Shown piece after piece: positions 43,000 through 54,717 of a stretch of DNA of 64,000 nucleotides. Under the pieces are notes generated by a model. The model did not search any database and had not been told where the DNA came from. It worked only from the letters and a program-made list of their open reading frames with translations. Position 1 is the first letter of the stretch, and every line of letters starts with the position of its first letter. Both the position numbers and the translations under genes were made by a program. This DNA is from Gigantopelta aegis (lineage: Eukaryota; Mollusca; Gastropoda; Neomphalida; Peltospiridae), in the NCBI RefSeq assembly GCF_016097555.1, contig NC_054713.1, forward strand, positions 41,548,390 to 41,612,389, given 5' to 3'.

Positions 43000-44070
43000 A
43001 ATTTAAAACTGCCAAAAACTAGTTTTAAAAATTTAAACAACCTAATTAGTGCAGAGATGTTAATTGCAAATTAACCGATGCCAAATATGTTGTTTAAACA
43101 AAGTGTTAAATAAACAAACAGATAATATGTTTAATTATATCAGGAATAACAGCGAAACAAGAGAGACAAAAGGATATTTACTTAAACTAACTATCACTGA
43201 CACTGATTAATGTTATTTTAAATATCTTTTATGTCATTGACATTGATTGGATGGTATTTTAAATATCTTTTATAAGGTAATTGACATTGATTGGATGGTA
43301 TTTTAAATATCTTTTATAATAACAGTGACATTGATTGTTTTTAATTATCATTTCACACTAAAACACTGGTACTAATTGGTCACTTTTCAAATCAATATTG
43401 TTTTTAAAAAATGACATTGATGGGTTCATTTACCAGAGCTTTACCTTATGAAGTAAATGGCATTGACTGATCAATCCCTTAAGGAACTTTCAAACAGTGC
43501 AATTTATAGTAACAATATGTGTCAACTAGAATTATTACGATTTTGGTGTGAAAGGGTCGAATTATTATTATATTCCGTATATAATATGAACTTATCGATA
43601 AAGAACATACATAATTGTATTTGTCCACTACATTAAGTCATTTTATTTCGATATCCTTAATTTTATTTTAAATACGGGTAGACATCGACCTCCGCTATCT
43701 GTTGTAAGTTCATCTAACCGTTTGTCGCTTGCTACATTAGTTTCTACGTTTCATATTAAACCAAGTCTGAGACGGAACAAAAAGAAACAACCCCCCCCCC
43801 CCCCCACACACACACACACAAACACCCACAAAATCCCCCAAAAAACCCCACCAACAACAAAATGAAGTATAACCAGTGGTTGTGCCCACGGCAAGCGTGA
43901 TTAAACCGTCAATGTGAAACTGAGTGGCACCGATTGGTTCAATTTCCAGTAACAACATCCTAATGACATGACACTGATAAGGAACATTTTGCGTCCTAAT
44001 TACGTCTCTACGACGATCAGTAATCCCACGGATGATTAAAGGCATTTCGTCTTCTTATCAGACTATACTT
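43000..44070. other. AT-rich spacer with local repeats
   Basis: Between 43195 and 43400 a segment with TGACATTGATTGGATGGTAT and AAATATCTTTTAT is repeated two to four times. A poly-C plus (CA)n run lies at 43790-43825. No gene is seen. Confidence 0.5.
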
Positions 44071-44355
44071 TTTTTGCTTAACGACACAACTAGAGCTCAT
44101 TGATATATTTATCATCGGCTATTGGATGTCAGACATTTGGTATTTTTTTATATCTATTCTTAGAGAGGAAACCCGCTACATGTTTTCATTAGTAGTAGTA
44201 AGGAGTGACCATCTGTGGGATGATGCATGTAGAAGACCCCTTGCTAGGCCATAATAATGAGAAAATGTAGCTGGTTTCCTGTCTAAGACTATATGTAAAC
44301 ATTACCAAATTAATTTGCTCGCGTAGTGTCGTTAAACAAAGTACACTTTAACTTT
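44070..44355. mobile_element. Two SINE fragments in opposite orientation
   Basis: A minus-strand tail and body at 44070-44195 (GCTTAACGACACAACTAGAG), then a plus-strand body and tail at 44212-44355 (TGTCGTTAAACAAAGTACAC). Confidence 0.8.
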
Positions 44356-44734
44356 GTTCTAAATTCATCGTCAGTCAACTTTACTATCAATGAAAACCAG
44401 TGTATGGATGTATTATGGGGTACCACAGAAGAAAGTTCCGTGTCAAAATTACGGAGTAAAGACAGCTACGGCTCTGATTGGTAGTAATATGTGACATTGA
44501 TTATTGGAGAAAATACTATTGGCAATAAATAAATACACTTTCATTTAGTATACAGTTGTTATGTAGTATACAGATGAACAGGCGCCTATATCAGGGTGTA
44601 GGTTTTAGTGGCCACAACCACAAAACCCTCTCCTGCTAAAGCAAATATATTTTCTGGGGGAGCATGACTCGACTCCCTGCTAAAATTCCTGCACACGCGC
44701 CTGCTGTAGTTGGAAACAGTGAGGGTACCCCCAA

Positions 44735-44990
44735 AAGACTACCGGCTTCGGTGGTGTCGTGGTTAAGGCATCAGACATAAGGCCGGTAGGTACTGGGTTC
44801 GCAGCCCGGTACCGGCTCCCATCCAGAGTGAAGTTTAACGACACAATGGGTAGGTGCAAGACCACTACACCGACTTCTCTCTCACTAACAACTAACCAAC
44901 TGTCCTGGACCTACAGCCCAGATAACTGAGGTGTGCGCCCAGGAAATCGTGCTTTAACCTTAACTGGATATAAGCACGAAAATAAATACG
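44735..44990 (+). mobile_element. SINE of the CTTGAACCTTAAT type, full length
   Basis: Head CCGGCTTCGGTGGTGTCGTG with GGTTAAGGCATCAG and GGGTTCGCAGCCC, body GTTTAACGACACAATGGGTA, tail GTGCTTTAACCTTAACTGGA then TATAAGCACGAAAATAA. Confidence 0.92.
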
Positions 44991-45093
44991 TTTAGTTTGT
45001 TCTGGACTAGAGAATCTATATCTCTGTCTGGCTATCTGCCGATCTATCTATCTATTTCTCTATGCATGTATCCATCCATCTACCTACCTACCT

Positions 45094-45178
<85 letters not shown>
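45094..45178. repeat. (GA)n microsatellite
   Basis: A pure GA run after ACCTACCTACC. A head-like SINE piece in reverse follows at about 45300-45365. Confidence 0.95.
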
Positions 45179-45179
<1 letters not shown>

Positions 45180-45419
45180 GGATAAAAAATAATAGAGTAC
45201 ATAAACGAAAAAAAAAAGGACTGGATCGTAAAAGGATCAAAACTAATATAGTACATTACATAGACAAAAATTCCTGATTCGTTCAGATTGATTCTTCGAT
45301 CCAGGCTGCTAACCCAGTACTTACCAGCCTCACGTCTAATGGCTTAACCACGATACCACCGAAGATGGAAGTCTTTTATTTTACACAGACATGTATTTAG
45401 GGCTTATAACAGTAAACTG

Positions 45420-45700
45420 CCACTAAGATCTCAGCATGGTTCAGTCACGTCCAGACGGTCAGGCGGTAACTCTTGATAGCAGACGACATCAGTGCACACT
45501 TTCTGATTAGATTATCCTATTAGCATAATCTCTCGTAGTGGGGAGAGGCGATACCTAGTCGAACCTGTTAAATCAATTAACAAGTGTGAATAATCTCTAA
45601 TAGGTGTCAGGATGATAGCAGACGGCAAGTCTGCGAGGTGATTGACAAAACGTTAATTAGAGTTTTAATTAATGCAAGGCCATCTTCCCTTCACTTTAAC
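45420..45700. promoter_or_regulatory. Candidate regulatory segment
   Basis: A mixed-composition stretch with homeodomain-like TTAATTAGAG and TTTTAATTAATGC, GATA-like GATTATCC and CAGACGGTCAGGCGG. No frame or repeat is recognised, so regulation is only a suggestion. Confidence 0.25.
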
Positions 45701-45714
45701 TCCATCTTATATAT

Positions 45715-45991
45715 ATATATTTTCGTGCGTATATCCAATTAAGGTTCAAGCACGCTGTCTTGGGCACACACTTCACCTATCTGGACTGTCTGTCCACAGT
45801 AAGATGGTTCATGGTTAGGCGTTACTAGTTATTGACAAATAAGTTAGTATCGTCATCCTAAACCAACCAACCCCCCAATAAGCCATTAAAAGTAATTTAA
45901 AAGGAAAGGAAAACACCATTTGTTTTACGACATCGCAGTACATTTTAAACTGCAGCTGTTTGTGTCTAACATGGTTATTTCGACACTTAGT

Positions 45992-46022
<31 letters not shown>

Positions 46023-46134
46023 AGATTTATTTTCCCGAACAAAATCTCCTTTCAGTTACAGTTGCTACAAGTGTCTCATCTGTCTACATGTATACTATAT
46101 ATGATATGACATTTCTTTAAGAGAGAGAGTAAGA

Positions 46135-46219
<85 letters not shown>

Positions 46220-46230
46220 CGAACATGTGA
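45715..46230. repeat. SINE tails, (GT)n and (GA)n
   Basis: A minus-strand tail of the CTTGAACCTTAAT type lies at 45718-45830, a sixth-type tail at 45915-45995, a GT run at 45996-46022 and a GA run at 46126-46216. Confidence 0.8.
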
Positions 46231-46439
46231 GTGCGAATGTGTGCGTGATGTGAGAGGAGAGAGACAGTGAGTGTGAGAGAGACGGAGACAGAGCGATTGT
46301 CGAAATTCTGATTTCTTTAAATCTGAGATAAGTGGCAAAAACCAACATGACACCGTCTGAGCACTCATACTATTAAACGTATACCTAGCTAAATCAGACT
46401 GGAGCCTGCAATCCAAGGTCAAGGACATATTACAAACAG

Positions 46440-47290
46440 ACATGACAATGGCTGACATCACCGGAGTGGTCCCCTCGATTAGACCAGACTAAACACCGGC
46501 AGACAGCCTGGACCACACAGTGTCTGTCTCTCCGTCAGTCGTAATCGGTCATAAACCAGACGACAAGGTAGTGAAGCAAGCGAACAGTGACACTGTCTGC
46601 CGCGCTTTAACAAATACTAATTACTACAAGACAGTTGTTTGGAAAGATTGTTTTGTTCAAACCCAGAAGGTGTGAAAGGTCTTAATTGGTCAGATTTTAG
46701 TAGTCTCTCTTTAAATGCATGGATGCCGATTTAATTTGTATGCAGATCGTATTTGCTAAAGAAAAATTTCTTGTTTTTAATTTAGCAAATGTGCTTTTGT
46801 CAAATACTGCATTTAATACCATGCAATTATTCCCTGTTCAAAATAGAGTTTTATTATTTATCCATTATCAGAAGAAATAAAATTATTTCCTGTTCAAAAT
46901 AAAGTTTTATTATTTATCCATTATCAGAAGAAACAAAAATTGCTTTTGTACAAGTATATATCGTATGATTTGTATAACAAATTCCACTTTTTGAAGTTGA
47001 CTATTGAAAAGGTATGAAACATAAGACATTGGAATTTTTACACAACACCAAGTTTATTATGTTGTTTATTGATAGTTAAATTTTTAATTTGATATAAAAA
47101 CATAAAATATAAAAACGATGGTCGATTGTCGCATCATCTTCTACCATGGACAGCCCTTAGCATTTAGAAACATTCTTCAAGGTTTTCCCCTAACATTCTA
47201 AAATGTTTGCATCAAAAACTATTCTGACAGTAAATTATGTGTCAAAGCGATAAATAGACAAGGCCATTTCATACATATACTCCTTTATCG
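46440..47290. other. Spacer with a 63-bp duplication
   Basis: GTTCAAAATAGAGTTTTATT ATTTATCCATTATCAGAAG is present twice at about 46838-46935. The part 46470-46720 is less AT-rich but shows no defined motif set. No gene is seen. Confidence 0.5.
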
Positions 47291-47329
47291 TTAGACTTTA
47301 GAATTTTATACTGATGTGGTTCATCATTT

Positions 47330-47445
47330 AATGTTTACATTTACCATAGTTTGACGCCCAATAGCTGATGTATTTTTTGTGCTGGGGTATCGTTAAACCT
47401 ATATTGTATTGTATTGTATTGTATTGTATTGTATTGTATTCCTTT
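47330..47445 (+). mobile_element. SINE tail (third type) with (ATTGT)n
   Basis: TTTGACGCCCAATAGCTGAT, TTTTTTGTGCTGGGGTATCG, TTAAAC, then ATTGT pentamers. The following 47446-47880 is AT-rich without recognised features. Confidence 0.75.
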
Positions 47446-47879
47446 ATTATTAATGTGTTTAACTAGTGCCCTGTGATATAGTGTGACTGATCTTAAAATA
47501 TTTAATTTATTTTTAATTAAACTTCTTATGCATTTTACCTATTCCTTATGCATCTTGTGAGTGTATTTTCTGCTTTATAAGGTTTTCTTGTGTGTGTATA
47601 TACATATACACAACACTGGGGCTGCAAATAATTATACATTGGAATAATTGTTTTACAGTTTAAAATTATCTGCAATAAATAGAGTTTTCCGGACAGGGCA
47701 AAAACGAAACCCTTAAATATGAAATGGCTCTACAAAAATAATATATATGAATTTACCTTTGAATCCACCATCCCACCTATGGTGTAAAATAAACGTACAT
47801 AGCTATTATCTAATGTCCCTGCGCACTACTAATGTGCACACCTGAATAAACGTACAACCCTGTGTATTCAGAATTTTAA

Positions 47880-48420
47880 AAAAGCCGGAAACCTAGCCAA
47901 TTCACGATTGATAAGTAGTGTCCAGTACTCGAAAGGATGACATCTCAAGGGAGACCGATCTTTTTGCATGGATGCTCCGATTGCACAACACATTTTATTT
48001 ACAACCAGCTGCAACGGCGCGAAAATAGATTTAAAAGAATAGTTCACACTGCATGGCCAAAGAGAAACATTTATTAATAAGCGTTGACACTAATTGCGCA
48101 TTTAATTAACAAAACTAATAATTACTGCAGAGATATTATGCTCGCATCTGTCCTACTTCCGTAGATGGGACAATGCGATTACGTCACACAGCACTCATCA
48201 ATCTTTTCCATGGGCGGTAATCAAGTGTGCAGTGCGCTCTTCACACGGGAGTTAATTATGTAGTATTTGTGACGTCTCTTCGGGCAGATTACGTGGAGGA
48301 TAACAGATACAGAGAAAACGTGTCGGCTTAAATTGATGGAATATGTTGCAATCGTGGCAATATTTCATTCTGAAACGTAAACGTTGTGTTGCTAATTCTA
48401 TGATGTCGCCACATGTTCAT
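47880..48420. promoter_or_regulatory. Candidate enhancer about 2 kb upstream of the HES gene
   Basis: A less AT-rich block with TTTAATTAAC, CTAATAATTAC, GATTACGTCACACAG, GGGCGGTAATCAAGTG and GATTACGTGG. These are homeodomain- and CRE-like cores. The position upstream of the HES start suggests regulation, but this is inference. Confidence 0.3.
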
Positions 48421-48712
48421 TTGAGCGAGTGTTATGAGATATAACATAACTGTACATTCAGAACGAAATACAAATGAACAAGCATCAAGCAAAGTTGGAG
48501 ATTTATTTGTATAATACTCATAGTCAGTTAGAAATGTTGAAAGTCTTTAAAATAAGAAGTGGATATATTTATGCATATTTTTCTTTAAAATTATGTATTA
48601 ACATAAGCAAATGTACTATATTGATAGGTTTAATTTCTAGAAAATATTACAACCAGAGATAAACTATTGTGAATTGTAAGTTCATTTTAAGTTTTGTTTG
48701 TAGTTATTTATT

Positions 48713-49111
48713 TAAAGAGACCATCCTAAGTTTTCATCCCTAGCAAGACTTCCATTTGTCCCCTCCCAATAAAATAAACACACACACTGCTTTTTCCTGC
48801 TTTTAAAAACAATTTCTTACTTTAACATGTTTTAAATATAAAACATACGAATAAATACATTTGGAATGACTATTTCAAATTCGTTTGGCCGTTTGAAGAA
48901 ATAATAAATTCGTACGTACGAAATTATTTTAAACAAAAGTCGATATTGAGATGCTACAACACAATTCGATGGCCAGAAATGCATTGGTTAGAGAGATATT
49001 TATATTCTAAGCCGACAACATGTATGCAAATTGTAATTTTAATAATGTAAAACTATTTTATTTACCGAATACTTTTTATGAATGGCTATACACTGAAGAT
49101 AGCCCCTTTAA
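48713..49111. mobile_element. TTAA MITE, divergent subfamily
   Basis: 399 bp with ends TTAAAGAGACCATCC and AGCCCCTTTAA. It has arm motifs related to but clearly different from the other copies, and the same CGTACGTACG at 48911-48920, the exact centre. Confidence 0.75.
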
Positions 49112-49199
49112 CAGTATATATTTAGATAATTAGATTAATATATTTAATGTATGTAACATTATAACAACCAATATGCAGTATTAGGCTTGAAAAACTAAT

Positions 49200-49860
49200 A
49201 TCTCAGTTATACCTCTTTTTTTTTAGAAGTTTACAAAGGTAATATTTATGATTTATAAACTTTAAAAAATTAAATACCGCAAATAAAACCAGATATTTAC
49301 CTCAGTTGTAATATTAGAAACAGGATGCCGACAAGGCGATTCATTGTCTCCATACATATTAGGTTTGTTTGCCGAAATTTGTTTTGAACTCACAATATAG
49401 TAAAATTAGTAGATGATGCATATTTCATTATCTTTTTGTCCTTTTTTATTTGTCGGTAAATTATACCGAAAAATAATCGATCACAAACCATGTTTATACA
49501 ATGTAAAAACTTTTACATTCTTTAAAAGCTATGGTATGGAACAATATATTATTTTATTTACTTATTACTGAATGAAATGACGATTTAAAAATAAAGTTCA
49601 TTAATCAAAATGTATATTATAAATTGATCTTTCTAACATCTGTCCAGTGGTTGATAATATTACATTTAATTTCTATTCGGTATTGTTTTTCTTTACATAC
49701 TCATGGAAACAAACTCAAACCCTAATACATTTCATATACAATCCTTCATCTAAAAGGCACGAAGTTTAATTATTTCATTTTAAAACAAGGTTTTAAATAA
49801 TAGAACAGAACAAGTGTTTATATCTATGGTAAAAAGAAAATTATGTCCAGTTGTTTGAAA
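49200..49860 (+). mobile_element. LINE reverse transcriptase fragment, decayed
   Basis: GCRQGDSLSPYILGLFAEI is encoded near 49323-49385, followed by a frame with VDDAYF near 49410-49425 in the place of the catalytic YADD. The rest is AT-rich and full of stops. Confidence 0.6.
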
Positions 49861-50273
49861 CGCTGCGTGCTTACGTTTTAGCCACATATGTTACTATTGT
49901 CGTCTATGAGATTTGATTTGACGTGGTTTTCGCAATCGGTGACAAGTCCCGCTAAGACACAACAAACGCAATGTGTTGGAATTTCATTCTACGGCGAGCA
50001 CAAAACGGGGCGAGCCGAACAAAGGGTCGTGCCGACATGACACCCTCATCAATAGATAACTGTGATGAAAACATGAATGGGCCAGCGAACCAGTGACCGG
50101 CTTTTTTTCCTCACCACTGGCTAAACGACCTGCTCGGTCCTGTAACTCTCTCTCTATCCCTTTCTGTGTCACAACGTCAGCACAGATAACAAGCGACCCG
50201 GGGTCATTAAGAAAACCCCAGACGTCGTTTCGCGCAAGTGCATCTGCCTCCCAGCGGCAAGGCGACGCGAGTG

Positions 50274-50283
50274 GTCGCGTGCC
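50274..50283 (-). promoter_or_regulatory. Hairy/HES-type binding site
   Basis: On the minus strand the sequence is GGCACGCGAC, the high-affinity site known for Drosophila Hairy in the achaete promoter. It lies about 140 bp upstream of the predicted transcription start of a HES gene, so autorepression is plausible. Confidence 0.55.
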
Positions 50284-50388
50284 ATCACAGTTTTCTCGCC
50301 CGCTGATTGGTCACGTCTGTCGGATTGTTGGAGGGCTATTCAAGTGTCACTGGCATGCCGACGCATGCTCTCGCGTGGGCTTTCCTGG

Positions 50389-50423
50389 TATATATACGGG
50401 TAGTGATGGCGACGTTTCATTTC
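50389..50423 (+). promoter_or_regulatory. TATA box and initiator of the HES gene
   Basis: TATATATA at 50389-50396, and an initiator match TCATTTC at 50417-50423 with its A at 50419, 30 bp from the first T of the TATA box. The ATG follows 65 bp later. Confidence 0.65.
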
Positions 50424-50483
50424 ATTATACGAATTCGTCTCCGAACACAGAACACGGAACTTTACTCTGAGAAGATCTTTAAC

Positions 50484-50540
50484 ATGGAATCCTGTGATAT
50501 GTCGTACGACTTGGACTCTGGGAATAACGTTCTGAGAAAG
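50484..50540 (+). CDS. HES gene exon 1
   Basis: Nineteen codons (MESCDMSYDLDSGNNVLRK) from the first ATG after the predicted start site to donor GTGAGCGA. Confidence 0.85.
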
Positions 50541-53500
50541 GTGAGCGATCGTCTGCTTGTCGGTTTACACATACAGCTGTTATTATGGCTAGGTTATCTC
50601 TGTTTACATTTTTAGATGCTCCAGCTAAGTCATTGCTGTGTACCATAGTCTAGTTTACAATCTAGTTATAATACTGTTATAAAGATACAGGAGGATCTTC
50701 CTCTTAGGCTCTTTCTGTTTACACGTACAGATGCTATACTATGCCATGTTCATTTACACTTACAGATGATATGGCTAGATCACGTCTGTTTACATTTACA
50801 GCTGCTATAGCTAAGTCGTTCGTCAACATTGCTGTGCAGTTGATTCTGGACTCTAGATATAATGCTGTTAGAAAAATATAAAGGATCTTCTTCTTGGACT
50901 GTGCGAATAATGTTCTTAGAATGCCGTGGGATCTTCATCTACACGTAGCTCTTGGATCCTCCAGCCCTATTCTATTTATAATATCTCTATAAAAGTTATA
51001 TAAACAGAACAGGACTAGAGTCTTAATACTTGAGATGACGTTCACCTTGTTCTAAGAAATGTTCATCTTATTGCCAAGACTGTCTCCAACATTGTCATAT
51101 GCCCTACAAGTTTGACTACGGAATTTAGAAATAATGTACAAGTAAATAGAACGAGAGGCAAGGGACCTTCACCTTGATGGCCTTGACATTGGTATGTTTT
51201 ACCTTCGAACCTAGCCTGAGATAACTAGGAGCTAGTAGAAACACAAACAGGGAACAGTTATGTAGTGTCTTTATAAGACAGATATAAATGGTGTTTTGTT
51301 TATTTAAAAAGGAGTCCATTTTCGAATTTGTTGGGTTGGGAGGGGAGGACAAACGACCCTCTACCACACGTTCTCTACCAAACAAACCAGTCCGCTGTAT
51401 AACTGAATGATCCGAATTATTATTTTCTCTACCAAACAAACCAGTCCGCTGTATAACTGAATGATCCGAATTATTATTTTCTGCAGTTATAGACTTTTTA
51501 CCGTTAAATTAAAATAACAACTTTTTTTTAAATATGGCACATCAAGGGTGTTTATGGTCGCTGTGGTGTCAATATAGCTCGAAACACATTTTTGTTTTAG
51601 AAACCTCATGATTGGTATATTATTAAAGTCCGGGCTATTTGCTGTCCTGTTTGCTTGAAAGTATATAATATAAAAGACCCCATATGCTAGTAAAGAGATA
51701 TATAGCGAATTTCCTCTGGAAACGTACGTATAAGAATTATCGAATGTGTAACATCCAATACGGATTATTATCTTCAGAAATGTTCTCTAGTTATGTCGAG
51801 TATACTTATCACTACACTGGGACTGTGTCATTATAATATTATAGGTGGATACAATGATTAAAACCCCATGTACAAATGAAACAAAATAATCATGGTTTCT
51901 TGTTATTTTCAGGGAAGAAAACTCCTGGCAGAAAAGAAACGTCGGGCCAGAATCAACTCGTGCCTTGGACAAATTAAAAGCATCATATGCGGAGGTCACA
52001 AGCAAAACGTATGTATTTATTTTATACATTTATTTATTTAATGCATATTTAACTTTTAAAATGTTTTGCCATTATAAAATAAATCGTAGATTTTAATCCA
52101 CCCCGGGTTTTTTTTATTGGTCAGTGAGGTCAAAACGTATATGTTTATTTTATATAATTATTTATTTAATACATTTTTTTAATTAAGGCGATTATAAAAT
52201 AAATCATAAATTTTCACCCGTGTCAAAGGCCCGACCAGTTTTAATTTTTTTGGCCTTAAAATATATTTTAAAAATATTATATATTTTGTTTGTCTCGATG
52301 TGCGGTATTTTCAGTGTCTAGAATATAGACTGTCACCCCATCCCATTTAAAAAAGGGATTAAAGTTGATAATTTAACTTATAATGGTTATATTTATTTAT
52401 TTTAATAAAATTATTTATTTAATTGGCAAATTAATTAAATATACATATCTATTTACGTTTATATTTTATTAGTGTACTCGTTACCTCTGTGATATAGTGT
52501 GATAAAACAAAGACTCAAACTTGTGTATTTTTAATAATTATTCCTAGGGCCTGTACTGTATACATGCATATAAAGTAAAGTTTGTTTTATTTAACGACGT
52601 CACTAGAGCACATTGATTTTTATCTTATCATCGGCTATTGGACGTCAAACATATGGTCATTCTGACACTATTTTCAGAGGAAACCCGCTGTCGCCACATA
52701 GGCTACTCTTTTTACGACAGGCAGCAAGGGATCTTTTATTTGCGCTTCCCACAGGCAGGATAGCACAAACCATGGCCTTTGTTGAACCAGTTATGGATCA
52801 CTGGTCGGTGCAAGTGGTTTACACCTACCCATTGAGCCTTGCGGAGCACTCACTCAGGGTTTGGAGTCGGTATCTGGATTAAAAATCCCATGCCTCGACT
52901 GGGATCCGAACCCAGTACCTACCAGCCTGTAGACCGATGGCCTGCCACGACGCCACCGAGGCCGGTATATACATGCATATATACATACAGCTGTTGGTTT
53001 TTACAATTGACAGCTATTTTAAAATTATTTTAATAAACGGAAAAAAAAGTACAACCTTATAATATGAAATACGATCAGGTATTCATACAGCCTGTGATAT
53101 ATTACTCTGACAATGTGCTTACAGAATTCTTTTATTATATTTCACAGGACCCCAATTACAGTAAAATGGAGAAGGCGGAAATACTCGAGTCCACAGTGAA
53201 ATACCTACGGACAATCAGACGCGACCGAACCATTGGCGGCGGATCACACGTCACCAAAGACGTCATGATGGCCAGATACAAATCGGGATTTTCGAAATGT
53301 GCTGAAGAGATCGTGAACTATCTGCAAGGGCATCCTGGTATTCCCGACCATCTGCAGCGTCAGATCAGACGACACCTGTCGAAAAAAATCCAATCAGCGG
53401 CGCAGACGACATCAACGGACAGCGACAGAACATGCACGAGACTCAGTCACGCAGACGACTATCGCATCCAAACTTCCGCTGTAGCCGGAAGTTCTTCCGG

Positions 53501-53807
53501 GCTGGGTTATTTGGACAATTCGCTTGGAAGTTCGGCTGTCAGAGATGGGAACAGTTTTTCAGACTCCGAAAACGGGGGACTGTCGAAGTTTGGTTATCTC
53601 TCGATGTCTTCTTCCAACAACAACAACAACAGCAACAATCGTACGACTGTACAACAGATGACAGCTCCCCACAGCGAAAGTGATGATCGCGTGAGGGCAT
53701 GGCTACACAGCACGTACGTCAGTCATGGACTTAGTCGCTATGAATCACGGGAACTGTTTTCTTCGTCTCCGGTCGTTAAAGCTGAAGATGTGTGGAGACC
53801 GTGGTGA
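50484..53807 (+). CDS. HES-family bHLH-Orange transcriptional repressor, three exons
   Basis: Exons 50484-50540, 51913-52008 and 53148-53807 join in phase 0 with GT-AG introns to give 270 residues. Residues 20-34 form the basic region (GRKLLAEKKRRARIN). The HLH runs to about residue 72 (MEKAEILESTVKYLR), the Orange domain is about 89-131 (ARYKSGFSKCAEEIVNYL), a Ser/Asn-rich linker follows, and the C-terminus is WRPW, the Groucho/TLE corepressor motif. HES proteins are nuclear and repress target genes, commonly under Notch. The Pro usually present in the HES basic region (KPxMEK) is Leu here. A TATA promoter and a Hairy-type site lie upstream. Orthology to a named HES gene cannot be decided from the window. 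Confidence 0.95.
51125..51480. repeat. Small duplication in HES intron 1
   Basis: TTTTCTCTACCAAACAAACC and AGTCCGCTGTATAACTGAAT occur twice around 51370-51480. A truncated plus-strand SINE body is visible at about 51600-51790 (AAAAGACCCCATATGCTAGT). The rest of the intron is unremarkable. Confidence 0.75.
51913..52008 (+). CDS. HES gene exon 2
   Basis: Thirty-two codons of the basic region and helix 1 (EKKRRARINSCLGQIKSII), acceptor TTATTTTCAG, donor GTATGTAT. Confidence 0.93.
52573..52967 (-). mobile_element. SINE, long type, with target-site duplication, in HES intron 2
   Basis: A 395-bp copy with TTTATTTAACGACGTCACTA at the tail side and head sense strand CCGGCCTCGGTGGCGTCGTG. It is flanked by the 14-bp duplication TATACATGCATATA at 52559-52572 and 52968-52981, direct evidence of retrotransposition. 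Confidence 0.95.
53148..53807 (+). CDS. HES gene exon 3
   Basis: Encodes helix 2, Orange domain, linker and WRPW, 219 residues and stop, after acceptor ATTTCACAG. Confidence 0.95.
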   Translation, partial: DPNYSKMEKAEILESTVKYLRTIRRDRTIGGGSHVTKDVMMARYKSGFSKCAEEIVNYLQGHPGIPDHLQRQIRRHLSKKIQSAAQTTSTDSDRTCTRLSHADDYRIQTSAVAGSSSGLGYLDNSLGSSAVRDGNSFSDSENGGLSKFGYLSMSSSNNNNNSNNRTTVQQMTAPHSESDDRVRAWLHSTYVSHGLSRYESRELFSSSPVVKAEDVWRPW

Positions 53808-54135
53808 TTATGACAATAGATACTGCGTCATAATGAAACATTTCTGGTTGCCATGACGATGAAAAAAAAAAGCTGAAACAAAACAATCAAAGCTGAATTG
53901 TGATACATCGCTATTTATATATTTTTGATACAGTAAATATATTGTTATATATATATTTTTTTGATATTGTTTTTGGTATTTTGTTAAGGGAGAAGACCAG
54001 AGGTACTTGCCATCCCAACCCCCACCCACCCTCGGAAAAAGAAAAGAAAAGTAATTGCCCCTTTTCTTAAACAATTTGTTTACATTTTTTTATTTCAAAC
54101 TTTTATTAAAATCCTTTTGCTAATTTTCATTAGTA
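53808..54135 (+). other. HES 3' untranslated region (presumed)
   Basis: AT-rich sequence follows the stop. No perfect AATAAA is seen close by; ATTAAA near 54105 is the best candidate. Confidence 0.4.
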
Positions 54136-54660
54136 AATTTGTCTGGGAGTGGCAGTCCTCTGAGCGGCGCAGGAAGAATTCGTTGTCCAGTAAAAGGTCT
54201 CCTTGGGAGTGGCTGTCCTCCTATGGACGAGGCACTAGATAGAAGGAAGGAAATGTTTTATTTAACGACGCACTCAACACATTTTATTTATGGTTATATG
54301 GCGTCAGACATATGGTTAAGGACCACACAGATATTGAGTGAGGAAACCCGCTGTCGCCACTTCATGGGATCTTTTATATGCACCATCCCACAGACAGGAT
54401 AGTACATACCACGGCCTTTGATACACCAGCTGTGGAGCACTGGCTGGAACGAGAAATAACCCAATGGGTCCAACGACAGGGATCGACCTTAGACCGACCG
54501 CGCATCAAGAGAACGCTTTACCACTGGGCTACGTCCCTCTCACAGGCACTAGATAGAGATTCATGGATAAAACCACTATTTTGACAAACACCTATTGGAC
54601 TCTGCATTGTGCAGCGATATGGTCTTGATCACGGATAACAGTTTGGACATTCAGGTTTAC
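54136..54660 (+). repeat. Dispersed repeat split by a SINE
   Basis: GGGAGTGGCAGTCCTC, TTGTCCAGTAAA and GACGAGGCACTAGATAG lie left of the SINE, and GAGATTCATGG, CACTATTTTGAC and GATATGGTCTTG lie right of it. The same order is uninterrupted at 7554-7760. Confidence 0.8.
54244..54543 (-). mobile_element. SINE with target-site duplication
   Basis: (GAAGGAAG) and TTTATTTAACGACGCACTCA at left, head at right (sense strand GGGACGTAGCCCAGTGGTAA). It is flanked by AGGCACTAGATAGA at 54230-54243 and 54544-54557. Confidence 0.95.
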
Positions 54661-54717
54661 AGTGATAATTATTATATTGACTTTGATAGGAGACAGCAAG
54701 TCTTACTAATCAGTAGT

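Noticed and set aside
53432-53683. Second protein overlapping HES exon 3
   Set aside because: It is an alternate frame of the HES coding exon.
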